Shown here: positions 22,636-37,600 of the stretch, piece by piece
Layout of the letters: every line of letters starts with the position of its first letter
Position numbering within the stretch: the stretch's first letter is position 1
NCBI RefSeq assembly: GCF_901709675.1
Contig: NC_051106.1
Coordinates: 5,652,001-5,716,000, forward strand
Origin: Syngnathus acus
Lineage: Eukaryota; Chordata; Actinopteri; Syngnathiformes; Syngnathidae
DNA: 64,000 bases
Direction of reading: 5' to 3'
Notes under the pieces: model-generated
The model's input: only the letters and a program-made list of their open reading frames with translations
What the model was told of the DNA's origin: nothing
Database searches by the model: none
Made by a program: the position numbers and the translations under genes

Positions 22636-25600
22636 CTCGGGAAGAAGATTTTTGTTAACTCGACACAGACTCACAAGTGAGATCATGCAAACAAACATGT
22701 TACAAGGCAACAGCAGGAAATCACACGCAAGCAAGGAGGGGAACTTTGAGCTGCTCCTTATGGGAGTCCACTCATCCCTGACAATGACCTCCCTTCATCC
22801 AGATATCAGTCGGCCATCTTCGAGCAGATGGCTGAGCTGGCTGCGTCCTGGCAACACAACACTGGTTTAGTGCATGAAGCTGTAAGGACGCAGCACTTTC
22901 CAGCTGCTCTGATGTGAGCTCAGCATCAGATGTCTGCTAAAAACACGACTGGTTTGTTAATAGGGAGGCTGCTACGTGTGTCTGGGTATTCTAAAAAAAT
23001 ATAATCAAATTGGAGGTTTTTTTTTCCCTTCAATATTACGATAGTGATTTAATATGCGGTTATTTTTTAAGGTTCTCTTCGCTTTAAAAAACATAAGCAA
23101 TAAATTACTGTGAAACACAAAAAGCCAGCAGGCCTGTTGTTAAAATAGCTCACCGATGACATGAGACTATTATATTGTTACTGTTCTTTAAAAAAAAAAA
23201 AAAAAAAGAAATCTTCACTTGCCAGGAAGTTCCATCCAATCTTGCTACTCTTTTTAAATCACACTTGCATTAGTGCAAATCTTTTGACAATAAAAACAAA
23301 AACAACAAATAAACGGGATGGGTCAAAGGTCAGCATTGCATCATTTTTGGAACTGCTCAAACGCGATAATTAACATTGGAATTAATCTAAGAACGTGACC
23401 ATAGAAACTGGGACATTTTTTTTTCTTTTACACAATTCTTGTATTGGCTCTCATGACTAGGGCCTCACCATTCCCCTGAAGAGCTGCCAGTCACCAAAGT
23501 TCATATCCATCTCTTTCTTCAGCTCATCCAGGTTGCACTGGGCCAGCACACGTCCATTTATATTAGCCTGCAACGTCGGAAGAAAATGGATTCATTTAAA
23601 CAGATTAAAAAATGAGAAATGCAGGAAATAAAAACTCCCACATGTCGACTTGAAAACGTTATTGACAAGCGCACCTTCTTGATGGTGGCGGTGTACTGAC
23701 GCAGCATGCTGCCGTCGATTCCATCGATCTGTTTGAGGAACTCACACACTGCATCGGTACTCATGGAGCTGAGGAGGACGGCTGGGGAGGCCTACCAAAA
23801 CATGTACTCATAAATAAGAACACATTCATGGCGTCCTACATGTTAGTGCACTCTGTTAGTGCATGAGGGGGGAAAAAAAAAAGGGATCTCTGTGGAGGGT
23901 AGAAACACGCCGGCCTGTGGTCAAATTTGCGCACACTAACTCCCTCTGTCAGTCACACAAATTAAGGGGAAGAGCAAACAAAGCTGCCAACCTATCCAAA
24001 CAGCTAGACCACTTTGTTCTTTTTTAGTATGTATATGCTGTACAAGCTCATAAATTGCACGCGACATACTTAAGGGATGGAGACTGAGAGTCTGAGTGGT
24101 GGTCGTTGAGCAGTTCGTCCAAGCTTTGGCATCACTCTTGATGCGTCAAGAAAATCATCTCACTGTCTACTTGAAAACCACAACTCTTCGTTCTTTTCTT
24201 TCCACTCATCCCCCAGTATGGACTCACTACTCGCTTTAACTTTCTGCAACCTGTGTTTACCGCTCTCATGCCCACCCAGGTTTTGTTTCTGATTCCTGGA
24301 CAGAGGAGTGTGGCACTTAATCACATTGTGAGTGGTGTTAGACGGGGATGAAACAACAAATATCGTACGGCGGAGGGGAGGAGGACTACTGCTACTTGTG
24401 TGAAACTGTTAGTGCGACTAGGAGACAGTACGTGTTTTTTTTTAATTTTATTATTATCTGATTGTACACCATGCACGATATTGATAAGACGGTCTAAGTG
24501 TTAGTTGAATGTCTGCTTGGATGCAGATTAGGGTTGCAGCGGTACACTGGTTTCACAAGCTGTATGAACACTGATGGATATCACGCTTCATGTGCATGAT
24601 GCAACTTTGTGAAGACACTGGTGTGTGTATAAAAAAAATATATAGTTTCACTACACTTCAATTGTGGAGTTCAAAGTCATTCTAAAAATGTTGGGGTAAT
24701 AAATGTGAATTGATGGAAACAGAAATATACAGAAATGAAGAAAAATAATCTGGAAATTTCAAAAGTGTTGTCCATTAAATATTGAAGAAAGTCGGAAATA
24801 AATCAGTCAATATACCAAATAATTATTGGATAGTGAGACACAAAGGTAACTATTAACAATCAAAATAAGATTACAATTTAAATAAATAAATCAAAATAAA
24901 TGCTGAAATTAAATTAAATTACACGAATGAACTTTATAAATATCGAAATAATTGCATTGCACAACTAACTTTATACTATTAAAATAATATGATGAGAATC
25001 GGTGATAAGTACCTCAAGATACTTAAGAACTGTATTGCATCCAGTTTTCATACTGTATAACTGTCTTACCGTTGCAACCCCACTGCAGAGTGGAAAAAGA
25101 AAAAAAAAATGAAACCAACAATGTACCTGCTTTGATTTGTAAGGCAGTGACCTTAAAAGCTTGATAAGGAGACAAAAATAGCAGACGGACATATGGTCAG
25201 ACAAATAAATGCAAAGACATAACGCCAGGGTGGCACCTGTGGAAAGAGGTAAGAGAAGGTAGAGGTAGAAATGAAAAAGGCACTAAAGCACAACATGAAG
25301 GAAGGAGCAGGAGGGAACCAGGCAAGGCGGCAGCCCATTTCCATCCAAGCCAGATCGGAAGAGGCGAGGCTAATGCTGGTAGAGTTATTACACAAGGCGA
25401 TTTTGTTTTCATAGCTTCTGGGGTCATAATCTTTCCAGCCAGAACATCTTACACCCAAGACAGATTAGAAACCAAGTTGAAGAGAAGCAGAGGTTTCAAT
25501 TTAGGCACGGCCTTCAATTCGGAACACACACCAAAAAAAAAAAAACCCTGCAAATATCAGCGAGTATGTCCAAGTGTGTGTTTGTGTGAACCAGGGTGTG

Positions 25601-28600
25601 TGTGTGATAAGACTATAATTACAGCCGGGCTGAGCTCAGGGCAGGGCAAGAAGGATGGGGAAGAGGAAACAGAGCTCTGCAGGAGCGGAAGCGTCTTGGT
25701 AAGGAGATAAGCTCGAACAGCGCTAGGTTCATTGTCACTGTGTGTGTGTGTGTGTGTGACTGTGTGTGTGTGTGTGTTGCCAGTTGCTCTGATGATAATC
25801 CCCGTAGACAGAGAAATCCACATTCACACTTCTATAAGCTTGGCAATTATACTGGGTTGGGCCCGCTTACATAGCCAAAGAATTCCACATAAATGAGGCC
25901 GTGTGCACGCACACATTCACAGATTTGCGAGAAGGGATAAGATGGGCCTGATGCGCATCGGAAAAGCCGGAGCGAAGGATGAAACCGAGGGCATTTAACA
26001 CAAGCGGTGGAGACGGGACAAAAGAGCAAGAGGCAGATGGAGGTGGAATGGGAAAGATAGACAGAGAAGGAACATTCTCAGTGCTCCATATTCAAATCTT
26101 TCATATAGTGTCGCTCCTTTAAACGCTTGCTGGCGGCAGCCTGATAAGTGGCTTTGCCGAGCGGGCGAGAAGTGTCATCGCTCGTTTGTTCCAACAGAAG
26201 CTGCTCTCTTTGAATGGACGTCGGAGTGTCTCATGCGTCCTCCTTATGACACGTTGAGCAGAATGCTTCCTCTGTGTTAAAGGTCTCAAGTCACAGACGA
26301 TCGGTGTACGGCGACGAGGAGTCCAATAACTTATACTACACATGCGCCCAAAGAGCATGTTTCAGAGACTAACAAGGCATGCAATGTTCAGCATGCTTGA
26401 GGTTTTGCAAGTTCATCAGCGAGCAAATTAGTAGTAATAACAAGCTACGGGTTTGCAAAAACCGTCAGAGCGGGTCTGCTTGCTGGTTTATTTGGTTACC
26501 ATGGCGGGGTCAGAGGGACAGGTGTGGAGGCCTTCTCTCGCATCTTCTGCTATAACGTCCTGACGTGGACACAGAATACAAAAAAAACTTGATGGCCGTT
26601 TTGTCTCGATGTAACCGTCGAGGACTTGTTTTATCGAGAGGGGAATACACCGAGAAGGAGAATTAAGGGGATAGGATGGAGGAGTGAGCAGGTGAAAGAC
26701 ACACACAAAAAGAGCTACAGTAAATATTCACAAATGTGTTTTTTGGGATGTGTGTGTGTGTGACAGCAATTGATTCATCTTCTCACAAACCAACTGACAT
26801 GATTGACATCAAGAAAATAATACATCTGATTTTCGAGTCCGTACTTACAAGTCCACCGGTGATGTCCTTGGGGTGAGCAGGATGCTTAATGGAAGGGTGC
26901 AAGGATGAGGGGGCATGATGGGGGTAATGCCTTGGCAGGTGATACACATGTTGGGGGAAATAAGGCTAAGGAGGCAGGAGGAGAGGAGGTCAGATGAAAA
27001 TCATAGGTGGGATCAAAATAAATAAGGCTACAGAGCAGGAATGGGCAACTTATATGCAAAATATTTTACTAAGAAAATCCTGATAAACCCATTTTATCAA
27101 TTGCCCATTCCTGCTATAAAGAAAACAAAACAACTTGGTCATTCTCATGTTGGGTGCCCAAAAAGAAAGAAATAAATAAAAATAAAGAAATAAAAATAAG
27201 GACTGTCGAGATGGATGGAAAATGAGGTATGAAGCAAAATCTAGGCATGTGTTGGGAGTGGTTGTGGGGGACTGTACATCACCTCAACATTAGATTATTG
27301 ACAGACCCGATTGGCAGCCAACTTGTCTTACCCGGTTGTAGAAAGGATGCTGAGGACCAGTCATCCCACTGAAGTAGGCACTGTGAGGCTGAGGCGGCAA
27401 GGAACCGGCAAAGGAGCCAGCCGGGGAACAGGCTGCCGTGTGCTGGCCGTATCCCGGCTGTGGACGGGGCACCACCGCCTCCTGCAAAGGTATTGTGGGA
27501 TACGTAACCCCTCCCACGTGCATCTGCTCCCTGGCTGCACGCACATCTAAAGAAAGAAGAGAATCACGGGGGAAGAGAGAGGGAATTGTTTGTGTGTGAC
27601 GCCCATGATCATATCTCTGGCGATGACTATAAAGGGTCTTCAGATGCTACCCACACATCAATAATTTTGCTTTATTTCGTCATCTGTTCCGAGTAAATGA
27701 ATAGAGGAAACCAATTTAGGGGGGGAATGTTTGGAATAAAAAGAGAACAACAACCTTCAACAGAGAATTTCATTCAGACTTTGATATTTACAATTTTGCT
27801 CTCAAGGAAGCAGCCTTGTTGACATTCTGTTTTTTCGATATGCACGCAAATACACAACACAAGACCATGGGAACTCATCGGCACAACTGAACTGTGCCGT
27901 AATTGTATTCCGCAATCAATCCGAGTAGGCGCCGAGTATGAGAAATGGCGGGGGGAACCTCCCTAAAGTGAAGTTAAACAAGGCCAGCGACAGAAACAGA
28001 GTGGCTCTGTGTCGCTGGCAAGAAAGTTGAAGCCAGAAACAGAAGGCACCAGAATGTCTCCTGGTTATACAAGTGGTGGCTGAATGACACACTGAGTGAG
28101 ACCCAAAGCAGTCTGCGAACACAATGGGGGCCTTATGATGTGAGTCAGGCCCATGGGCGGGTATCAGTGACAGTGCTGCCCACTGGTTGACCACCGGGCC
28201 CCAAATAACGGCTGCACACACATTGAGAGGAGGGAACTAGATGAGATGACCTTCCTCTGCATAGGGAAATGTATAGAGGTGAAAACCTGCTTGGACTGGC
28301 TATTTTTAGGAGTTCCTTTAATTTGGTCCAATGCATGACTCAGCATTGCCTCATTAGGACAGACTGTGTGTGTTTTCCTGTGGTCTCCTCACACGATGAT
28401 GCAGCAACTTCACACTAGGCGTCATTGACACTCTCAAATGGGCTGAACGTACAGTGACGCATGCCATGAAAAGTGCGGCGCCACTCTGGCTCCTATCTTA
28501 ATAGTTTTAATTGTGTTTGTGCCGCGTGAATGCTCGAATTTGGTGAAAAGAAGTATTTGTGAGCACTGCGTGTTAAGGGTTGTTGTTGTTGCAATGTTGA

Positions 28601-31600
28601 CAAAATTGATGAAAAAATTACACGCCAGTTGCTAATAGTAATTTAGTAGATTACGAATTATTTCGAATAATATATTTTTTTTTTTTTACACATTTTAAAT
28701 TAGGAATAAGAGTGGAAACGGCAGTGTTCATACCTGCTATGATCTCTCGAAGTTTGGGGTCCAAGTTTACGGTGCAGGGAAGGAACATTTCCACATCTCT
28801 AGCGGTGAGGACTGGAGTTCGGGAGGAGAGGAACACCTCAAAGCTGCGGATGTCGCCGTCGATCTCCAGCAGCGGTTCCACATCCTTGGTGGTGGGAATA
28901 TTCTTGGACAGCCTTCAGAGGAAAAAAAAGTGCAGAGATTTAAAAACGACACGATACATTTAAGGACTGTACAGGTTTTCATATTATTCAATATGGGCAT
29001 TGTTTAACTCGGGCTGAAATAAAGAAAAATACAACGGCCACCATGCTGGAAACTTTGTAAAGTTGAACAGTGTGAAGAATTAAGAGATGCAGAATGTCTC
29101 AATACTGAATATACAGTGTAAGAGGCAGAACGTTGTCTGGTGGGAAAGTAAGAGGAAATAGCAAGATGGAAGAGATACGGTATGTAACGGTCATCATCAG
29201 AGCCCTCATCAGAGGGGCGAGATAACCAGATTTAGAAAAGACAAGATAGAATAAGGAGGTGGATGTTCAAGGACAGATAGAGTCAGGCACGTTATCTTCT
29301 GTGAGCAGAGGAGGAAACCTGAGAAGATGACAATCGGGGCAATTTAGCAAGCAGCAGACGGAAGCGTGTCATGGTGTAGCGCTACAGTTAACATGATGTT
29401 TGTTATCTCAAGCTCGTCGTAAACATTATGTTCTAGGGTGGTTACATTACTGTGTCGCAGTTCAGTTCTTGTTTATAAGACGGGCCAAGATTTTTGTTGA
29501 GAAGGTCATATGAAAGGAATTCATGTGACATGTCTTGAAAGGAATGTTGACAAGCGAAAACAACATCTGAAAATATGAAGTGAATTTTACATTTTAATCA
29601 TTTTGGAGCGCAACACTGACCAATAAATCAGTACTCGTTAATTGGGTCATCCAGACCTGGAAATATGAATCTCAGAATGACTTGTGACAAGAGCCGTTCA
29701 TCAACACAATGTGACGCTCTTATCAGATCCACGTGGAGACTGAAGAAGGGAACAGGCATTTTCTTAATCGTTGTTTCCATCTCACATGTGGACTCAGCGC
29801 ATACAATTCCATCCTTGCACATACTGGTATGTTCAGGGGCGGAGCTACAGGGTGGCCACGGATGGTAATCAAGCTCTATAGTAATGCTTTGGACCTCCAA
29901 AAACAAGCTCACGTGGAACAGCCAGCAGTTTATCAGTTTTTTTTCTTCTGTTTGGAACTTTTTTTTTTTTTTTGCCCAGAGTCTCATCTGCCAATGAACA
30001 CAGGCCGGCCTATGCGTGACTTTATTCAACGATGGCTACCATCGAGGCAGCACTCTCGCAAAGTCAGGGGGAGGTCAGCATCTGGCGAGGGCTCAACACA
30101 ACACATTGTTAGCGAATAATCAAACTCGCAGCTATGATAATCCAGTTAACGCACTGGTGGAAACAGCTCCATCAGCCTGGAGGAATTCCAAAGCGGTAAA
30201 CGTTTCATAGTTGAGTGATGGGTGGACGGCACAAAAGTTCATTCATAGCCGCTTTTGACTTTTCATTGGTTTTAAAATCCAGCCAGTTTATGGGCAAACG
30301 GGCAGGTAGGGGTCCACCTTTCTGTTCAAGGACATTTTGACAGCACAGATGGCTGGTGATGGACTCATCTGCTGTTGCAGGGCACAAACCTGTGACCTTG
30401 TGGATGCAGGACGTCTCCAACCAAATGTGCAAGTCTGGCAAGATGTGCAAGTGGAGGAGAATGTCCAAGTTAGGAACATTCTTAAGAGTAAAACAGACAG
30501 TGAAGCAATGTGTTGTCATGGCAAACAATCAAAACTTTGTTGGCCCACTTAAAGACATGCCTTGTTAATTAGCCATAAAACACAGATATAAGTGCTGTGA
30601 ACACTTGAGGACATACAGCTGGGCTCTAGAGGACAAAGCCTCTTCAGTGTATCTCCCATTAAAACGTGCCGGACCCAAAAGGTCAACTAAGCAGCATGTT
30701 GGCAAATAGATGGAACCTTGCTCACCTGGAGAAAAACGGTACAATTTGTGATTTGCTATCAAAAGCAGACAACTGGACTGCAAGGACGGGAAATGATAAT
30801 ACAAGGCATGAGCTCATGTACATTGTGTATTTGCTTCTTCTTCCCATGAACTGTGCTAACCCGTGTACAGACTGAGAGAAGTCTGTTTTCCCACATTTCC
30901 AGCGGGCTTAGTGATGTTTATTAGCGGTACGCAGACGCAGACCAACAGGAGCCAGCGACTCACTCTCTCTCTTCATAGTGCGGCCACAGACAATCAAGCT
31001 GTTTATTAGTGGGATATTAGCTACCACGGTTCATATTTTTACAGTGAAAGATCGTCTTCTCCTTGGAAACGGAGAAATGCCAGATGACATTTGTTCCAAA
31101 GATAAGAAGAGGGTGAGGAATGCCCAAGAAAAGGCACGTTAGATGGAAAGGGGAGAAAAAAAGTCGGAAGTTCGGTTCTGACAGTCCCAGCTGAACACTC
31201 ATGGCAGTTCATTGCGACAGAAGAGAGCGAGCCAATCAGTAGGCGTTTGATCAAGAGAAAGGATACAGAGCCAAAAGCAGGGGAAGTGCTGGAATGGTGT
31301 GAAAGGGTGAGCAATACCCAGTAAAAATGACAATGGGGTTTAACCACATCAAATGGCGTCCTTTGCTGATAACGAACGCTGAGTCGTTAACCTTGGCATC
31401 AAGCAATGAACACAACTCACTTCGGTGAGTCATCCTCGCAGCCAACGGATGAAGCAACAAAGGCGTTCTTATCAACGATCGATTTGCCAAACGACAAGTT
31501 GGAGCGCCGACGAAACGGGGGTTTGATACTTTTAAGCTGACAAGTGAGATGGAAGCCATGAAGCATCCCAGAAGTCATGGCGACACAATAGGGCTCATTG

Positions 31601-34600
31601 ACGGGGACCCCGGCTTATGACCGAGGCAGTACAGGCTCTCAGGTCCGACCGCTCTCTGTGTGGCTCGGCCACTGGGAGCTTTCAGAGCTTATCCAAATGC
31701 TAATAAGTCCAAAAGCTGAGTGGAGTACAGCCTTTCTTCTGCTCTCAGCCTCCCACACGCTGCCGGGAATGAGCAGAATTCATCCCTTCCATGCTCTTTG
31801 GAAGCTGGAAGCATGAATGTGCCACTTGACTTTGCTTTACAGCTGCCCTCTGTGCTAACAGACAACATGCGCACACAAAGAGGTGGTCCCGCAGCCAAAC
31901 ATTTCCATAAAGGGGTCCAAAGACTGAGAGGGATGCCGACAGAACAGACAATGCGCATTGTGCTTGAGGAGCTCAAGAGCGCCCATGTCAGAAGCTCAAC
32001 GACCAATGCAACAGCGCGTGGGTGAAGAAGTTAACCAGGCACGGGGCCGTCGCATTCCTCTGCCGGGCATTGTTGCAGCCCCTGGCACCTTGTCTGGATA
32101 AGGCAAGCGAGGCCACATCTAGGAAAACAACAGACCTACGGGCAAGCTGGCTGGCAAAGAATAATATTCCATATCTCCAGCTACCACAACGTCAGACGAT
32201 GACGGGAGAGCATAAATATGTTTTCACTTTAGACGGTGCCGCGTTATTTGTCTCCCATAAATCCGGCAAATTTTCTTGATTTGAATCAAATGCTTCGAGT
32301 AATGCGGACACGTTGCTTTCCCTGACTTGCGGCCGTGTCTGGTTTGAATATACGTTCGGTTTCGTCAGACTGAATGAAGCGCTCTTCCACTGAGCTGGAC
32401 CTGTGCATCCCCACATAAGCCACAAACACTAATGGGAAACACAACAGGCTGATAAAGCGGGCGGCCTCTCGGTGAGGAAGACTCGGGACGCCGTGGTTCT
32501 CCCAATCAGTGATTAAACTCATGTGTAGCCCTGAAACAGAGACGCTTTTTCCAGACCACCCTCCCAAAAAAAAACAACTCCGCACATAGTTACAAGAGTT
32601 TAATTTCTTGAGAAACAGCAAAAACACAAAACCTCAGCTTCGTGATTTATGCACAATTCGGAGGGCACTAATTTCACTGTAGAGTTCACAAGGCTGCATG
32701 TGGTTGTTTGATAGATAGAACAGACCAGTTGATAGCTAAGAAGTGCAGTTACAAAGTCTGTTTATGCACTAAAAATCCCAAAAGTGAAGCATTATTGCAA
32801 AAAAAAAAGTTAAGCTCAAGCTAAAATGATAATCCTCAGGTCAATGAGGGAGCCTTGTAGTACAGATAAGGATGGGACAATGTCGATAAACAAATAAGTA
32901 TTGAACACAGCTAGCCAAGAACGGACAATTATGTCGCTAAACAAATGCGTGGAAAAACGTTTCACTTCTTACAAACCTATCGAATCTATCATGACTATTA
33001 AATGGCGTCCATCCATCGCCAAAGCAGACAAATCTGATTGATAAATCCTCACTAGTGGATTGACGCCAAGGTTCAAAAGCTGCTTTTAAAGCAGATATAA
33101 AATGACGAGGGCACGAAAGGCAAATACGCCAGGTCAGATATATCGGGACGAAAATAAAAATTGGAATTGTTCGATAGTGTTTCCAAGTCATCCAAAAATA
33201 ATAATAATTAACAGTGTAGATCACGTGAGCTTGCGGTAGAGTGACAAATCTTGCCATCTACTTAAAGGTCAGCGCTGACCCTCTCGCAACCCCGTGATGC
33301 TATTTATATTCATCCCTCCCACCTTCCAGCGGTTCTAGCACAAAGAAGAGAAGGAGAGATCATTGCTAATACTGCCGACTGCATCTCAGTGCAACATTTA
33401 AATGTTAATATGACTCTTTTAGGAGTGAAAGCACAGGAGAGGGCTATCAAAAATATTCAGAGTGTTTATTTGGAATGATTCTTTTTTTTCTTGACTTTGA
33501 ACTGAAATGGAACAAAGCATTTCTCCTGTTTCAGACCAATTAAACTAATCCATCAACCTCAGCTTACAACCCGAAAGGGGCTTTAAGGATTTCGGAGCAA
33601 AGAATGCTGCCTGACGTTCTTTCCATTTGCACATACAGTACACACAAAGCGACTTAGAAAATTTTGCACGATACCTGCACTTCTCGCACAGTAGATGTCC
33701 TGTTTAGCAATAAATTATACATTAGCAATTTGATAGTTCAGACTCCGAGGTTTTGGCCAATTTCTTTTAAGAAAATCTTGACCAGATTCTAAATTGCACA
33801 TCCTCTATGAAGTCTGATTTGATATCAATTGGTATATTGATTGTCTCACTTTTTCTACTAGAGAGGAGCACTTGAGAACTTTTTTTTGTTTGTAATCACA
33901 TTGAGAACAAATATGTAGACAGGCAATTCAGTCTTAATTAGCGACACTCCCATCGGAAGTGCTGAAACATTAAGATGACACTCAGCATTTAGGGTTACTT
34001 TAATTATTGTAATTTGGTTGCAATTATGTGCTGGGATAAAAGTGCCGCTCCAGCGCTCTTGTGGGTGGGTGATTCCCTTTATGTGAAATCCTTTAATACG
34101 ATTTGAGATATTTAACAGTGGAGGGAAAATGGTGCGACCCTTATCTGTTCTTTTTTTCAGCTTGAATGCTTTCTCAACCTTTGCTCAGAATTAACTTCAA
34201 TCTTTACCATGTGACTTGTTGTCATAATGTGTGTTTGAATTTTGGATTTGAGTAAATCAGGGCCTTAACAGCAGATAGCGACGACTACCAGCGCCATCTT
34301 TAATAATTTAGCCTGCAACGCCTGTTTAATCCGAGCTCTCAGCTCTTGTCCTTAACCTTACCTGACAGCAGTTTTGTTTGCAGAGTTCCGCTTCCTGCGC
34401 CGTGTGAATGTGCTTGTTTGTTGAACGCAGCCGGCGTCTCAGGGTCTGATTAATTACACGGATTCTCGGAGGAATTGAGGGTGACATATGCTCTCGTGGT
34501 GGTGAGAGAGCGAGTGCGTCTGTGCGGCGGCAACGGCAAGCGCCGGGTTTTAGGTGTGACTTGATGAGGACATATGTTCAACTGTATTGGCAAAGATCGT

Positions 34601-37600
34601 TCGCGTGTTTGCAGTTTTACAACAACTCTGGTGCGGACATGTGGTCAAGTGCTCGGCATGCATTAAGTTGTGTGTATGTGGGTTAGCGTAATGATCGGAA
34701 GATTCAGGTGCGGCGCCAGAAACCTACTTCTATGTGCAGCGGGGGCATCCTGGCACACACAGGGCACCAGATGTCAGAGCTGAGTAGGAACCTGCTCAGC
34801 GGACCAATGGCACCTTTTACAGCTGAAAACAGGATTTGAGCGTCCAAGAATAAACCCGCTGTGGGGACTGAACAGAACCGGCCCTCATTGAAACACGGAA
34901 AAGTTTTTCAAAAGTGACAATTAAACATTTGAGTGTACAGATTGTAATCAAGTCTGAGCGTGTGCGGGGAGGTACAGGGGGTGACCATGCCCTTCCGTTT
35001 AATTTGCATGGCGGTCTGTCGCAGTTTTGTCCCCTGTGTTTGCAAAAGCGTCTCAATTGCTTCTTGGCTTTTGGAGTCATCTTGTCTAGCCAATTTCGCA
35101 ACAACAAGCAAAGGAAATATCACTTGCTCAATATCGGATAAAAAAAATCCTATGTATTTAGTGTAGTAAAAAAGAAGGATCCTTAAGGACAGTCGACTCG
35201 GACGTTTTTGGCTTAGTCAGCTCCAAGGGCATGACCAGTGTCGGTCGGGTTTGATTGACAGTTGTTGGCAGGCTATCATCTCATGTGGGATGGAAAAGAG
35301 ACAGACGGTGTGCTCCATGACCACGCTACTATCTAATGGGCCTGATTTTAAAATTACATGTTTGTCAGTTTTTAATGGTGCAGCTAAATTACTAATCTCT
35401 TGTGTCGTGTTCTCTTCATTAATTTTCTAAATGTGTTTTTCGGGCTGAATTTAGCTGTCACGCCTTTTAATCAGGTGTCTTTTGTAGTCTGCAAATTACA
35501 TTTACCGTATTTTCCGGACTATAAGGCGGCCCATTAATGGATCATGTCAGATTTTTAATCCAAATCAAATCATTCTCCATTTTATCTTTTTCATTTCAAA
35601 TTCAGACGCAACAAATTACTTTATAATCACAAAATAATGATCCATAGTCTTTTTGATTCATGATTCATAGTCTTCAGCGGGCCACTTATGATTGATTTCA
35701 TGACACAATGCTTCGGGCCAGTTTAAATTTAGGAATTTGGTCCATATATAAGGCGCACCGGACTATAAGATGCACTGTCGGCTTTTGAGAACATTTTAGG
35801 TTTTTAGGTGCGCCTTATAGTCCGGAAAATACGGTACTCCAATTAAGACTAAATTCTTTTTTAAAAAGCGGGCTTTGGTAAGAAAGGTGATGTCAGTAAC
35901 GTCAACATATTATTAGTATGAAAAAAAGTATATCAATATTAATTAGGGGGAGTGAAAATAGCAGTAAATAATTCCAAATGCTGGTTTTATTTTGGTATCT
36001 CCGAAACAATGGAAAGATAATTCAGGAACAGCATTGCTCTGTTTCACAGAAGCAATGCAATCAATTAAAGCATAATCGTCGTGACTCGTGAGTCTTGAGG
36101 AAAATCCAGAAGTTAATTTACATAAGGACTAAATGGCTAAATGTAATGTAATGACTCGAAACTACATCAAGGAAATCAACAGGAAAGGCGTATTAATGGT
36201 ATTTAGAAGTGGTAGGCCACATTTGGGCAATCACCATGAAGCAGGAGAGACGCTAGTTAGCTTGTTGTCATTAAGGCTCTAATGGCAGCTAAACCTGGAG
36301 AAAAACGGACCCCCGGAGAGCACGCAAAGGATGAAGACATGCAAGAGCACTGAATATGATAGTCACGAGCCTGCGAGCTCAAATTCAATTAGTGTGTGAA
36401 CAGACAAAACAGCAGTACAAACAGGAATGCTAATAAGCCGGTCCAAAAACACGATTTGCTTCATTTCATGTTGAATCATCAACGGCGGTGTGCCGGGCGG
36501 ACCGCAACGTTGGAACACAGCTCAGACTTTAATTTGTTTATTTCCCCTCACAGAACTTGTCACGCAAACTTTTTTAATCACGGTCGCTTTAAATGAAAAC
36601 CTCAAAGACATATTTGCTGATATATAATTTGCGGCTGATGTTACCTTGCATCAGTTTGGTTAAACCCCCCCCCCCCCCCTCCTCACTCGACCATTAATGG
36701 TAAATCGCTGAGGTTATAAACCGATTGCGCATTCTCCATCAGATTAGAAGCTCTACTGGTTGACGCCCGGCGCCCGCTACGGTATTAGCGCTCAACATTT
36801 CTCCTCGTGTCCTTAAAAGACATTTCACAGCTTCTGTACATGGTTTTGTGGTCTACTACTTTGGAGGCTGTACTGTAATTCCTTCCCTCACATTTTTTTT
36901 GCTTTTTCTAAAAAGTTCACCAGGTTCGTTTATTGATATTTATCCATTCAGCCTGATGGGAATGATGGGAAATGACAAAGAGTCAATGTGTGTTTAAAAT
37001 ATTTGCCTACAACTTAGTCATGCATGGGCTCACGTAGCTCACCTGACAAGGATTAAACCCCACAGCTCTTTTTATCCCCCCCCCCCCCCCCACCTATCTC
37101 TAAAGCAGCATTCTAAAATAACTTGAGAATTATTAACCATAATTCCTCCATTCTACGGTTTACAAAACGCCAATGTTATGCTCAGAAGCTTATAACGGAG
37201 AAGAGAGGAAGAGCCGGCTCGCTTTGTGACTGAGATGTAGGACGACAGCTGACCTATAAGGGCTGACTCACCCCCACATTCACTTCACCATTAATATATT
37301 CACTTATTAACGCTCAGGGGATGTGCGGTAATGCTGGGTAAGGATTCGCTCGGGTAAAAAGTCAAATGTGCATACGCAAAAAAGAATTTTTTAGAATGCA
37401 ATGTCACTATTAAGACTTGTTATTGTGTTCACAACAAGCCACTTTAAAAGCTTACAGCTGAAAATGCAAAAATATAATTTAGTACAGTTCATTATACTGC
37501 ACATGGATGATAATGTACAGTTAAAATTTTCCGTATGTATGACTAATTACTTCTGCTTTCTGCCAGCTCGCAAATAAATAATCTAACTCTTAATGAGGCC

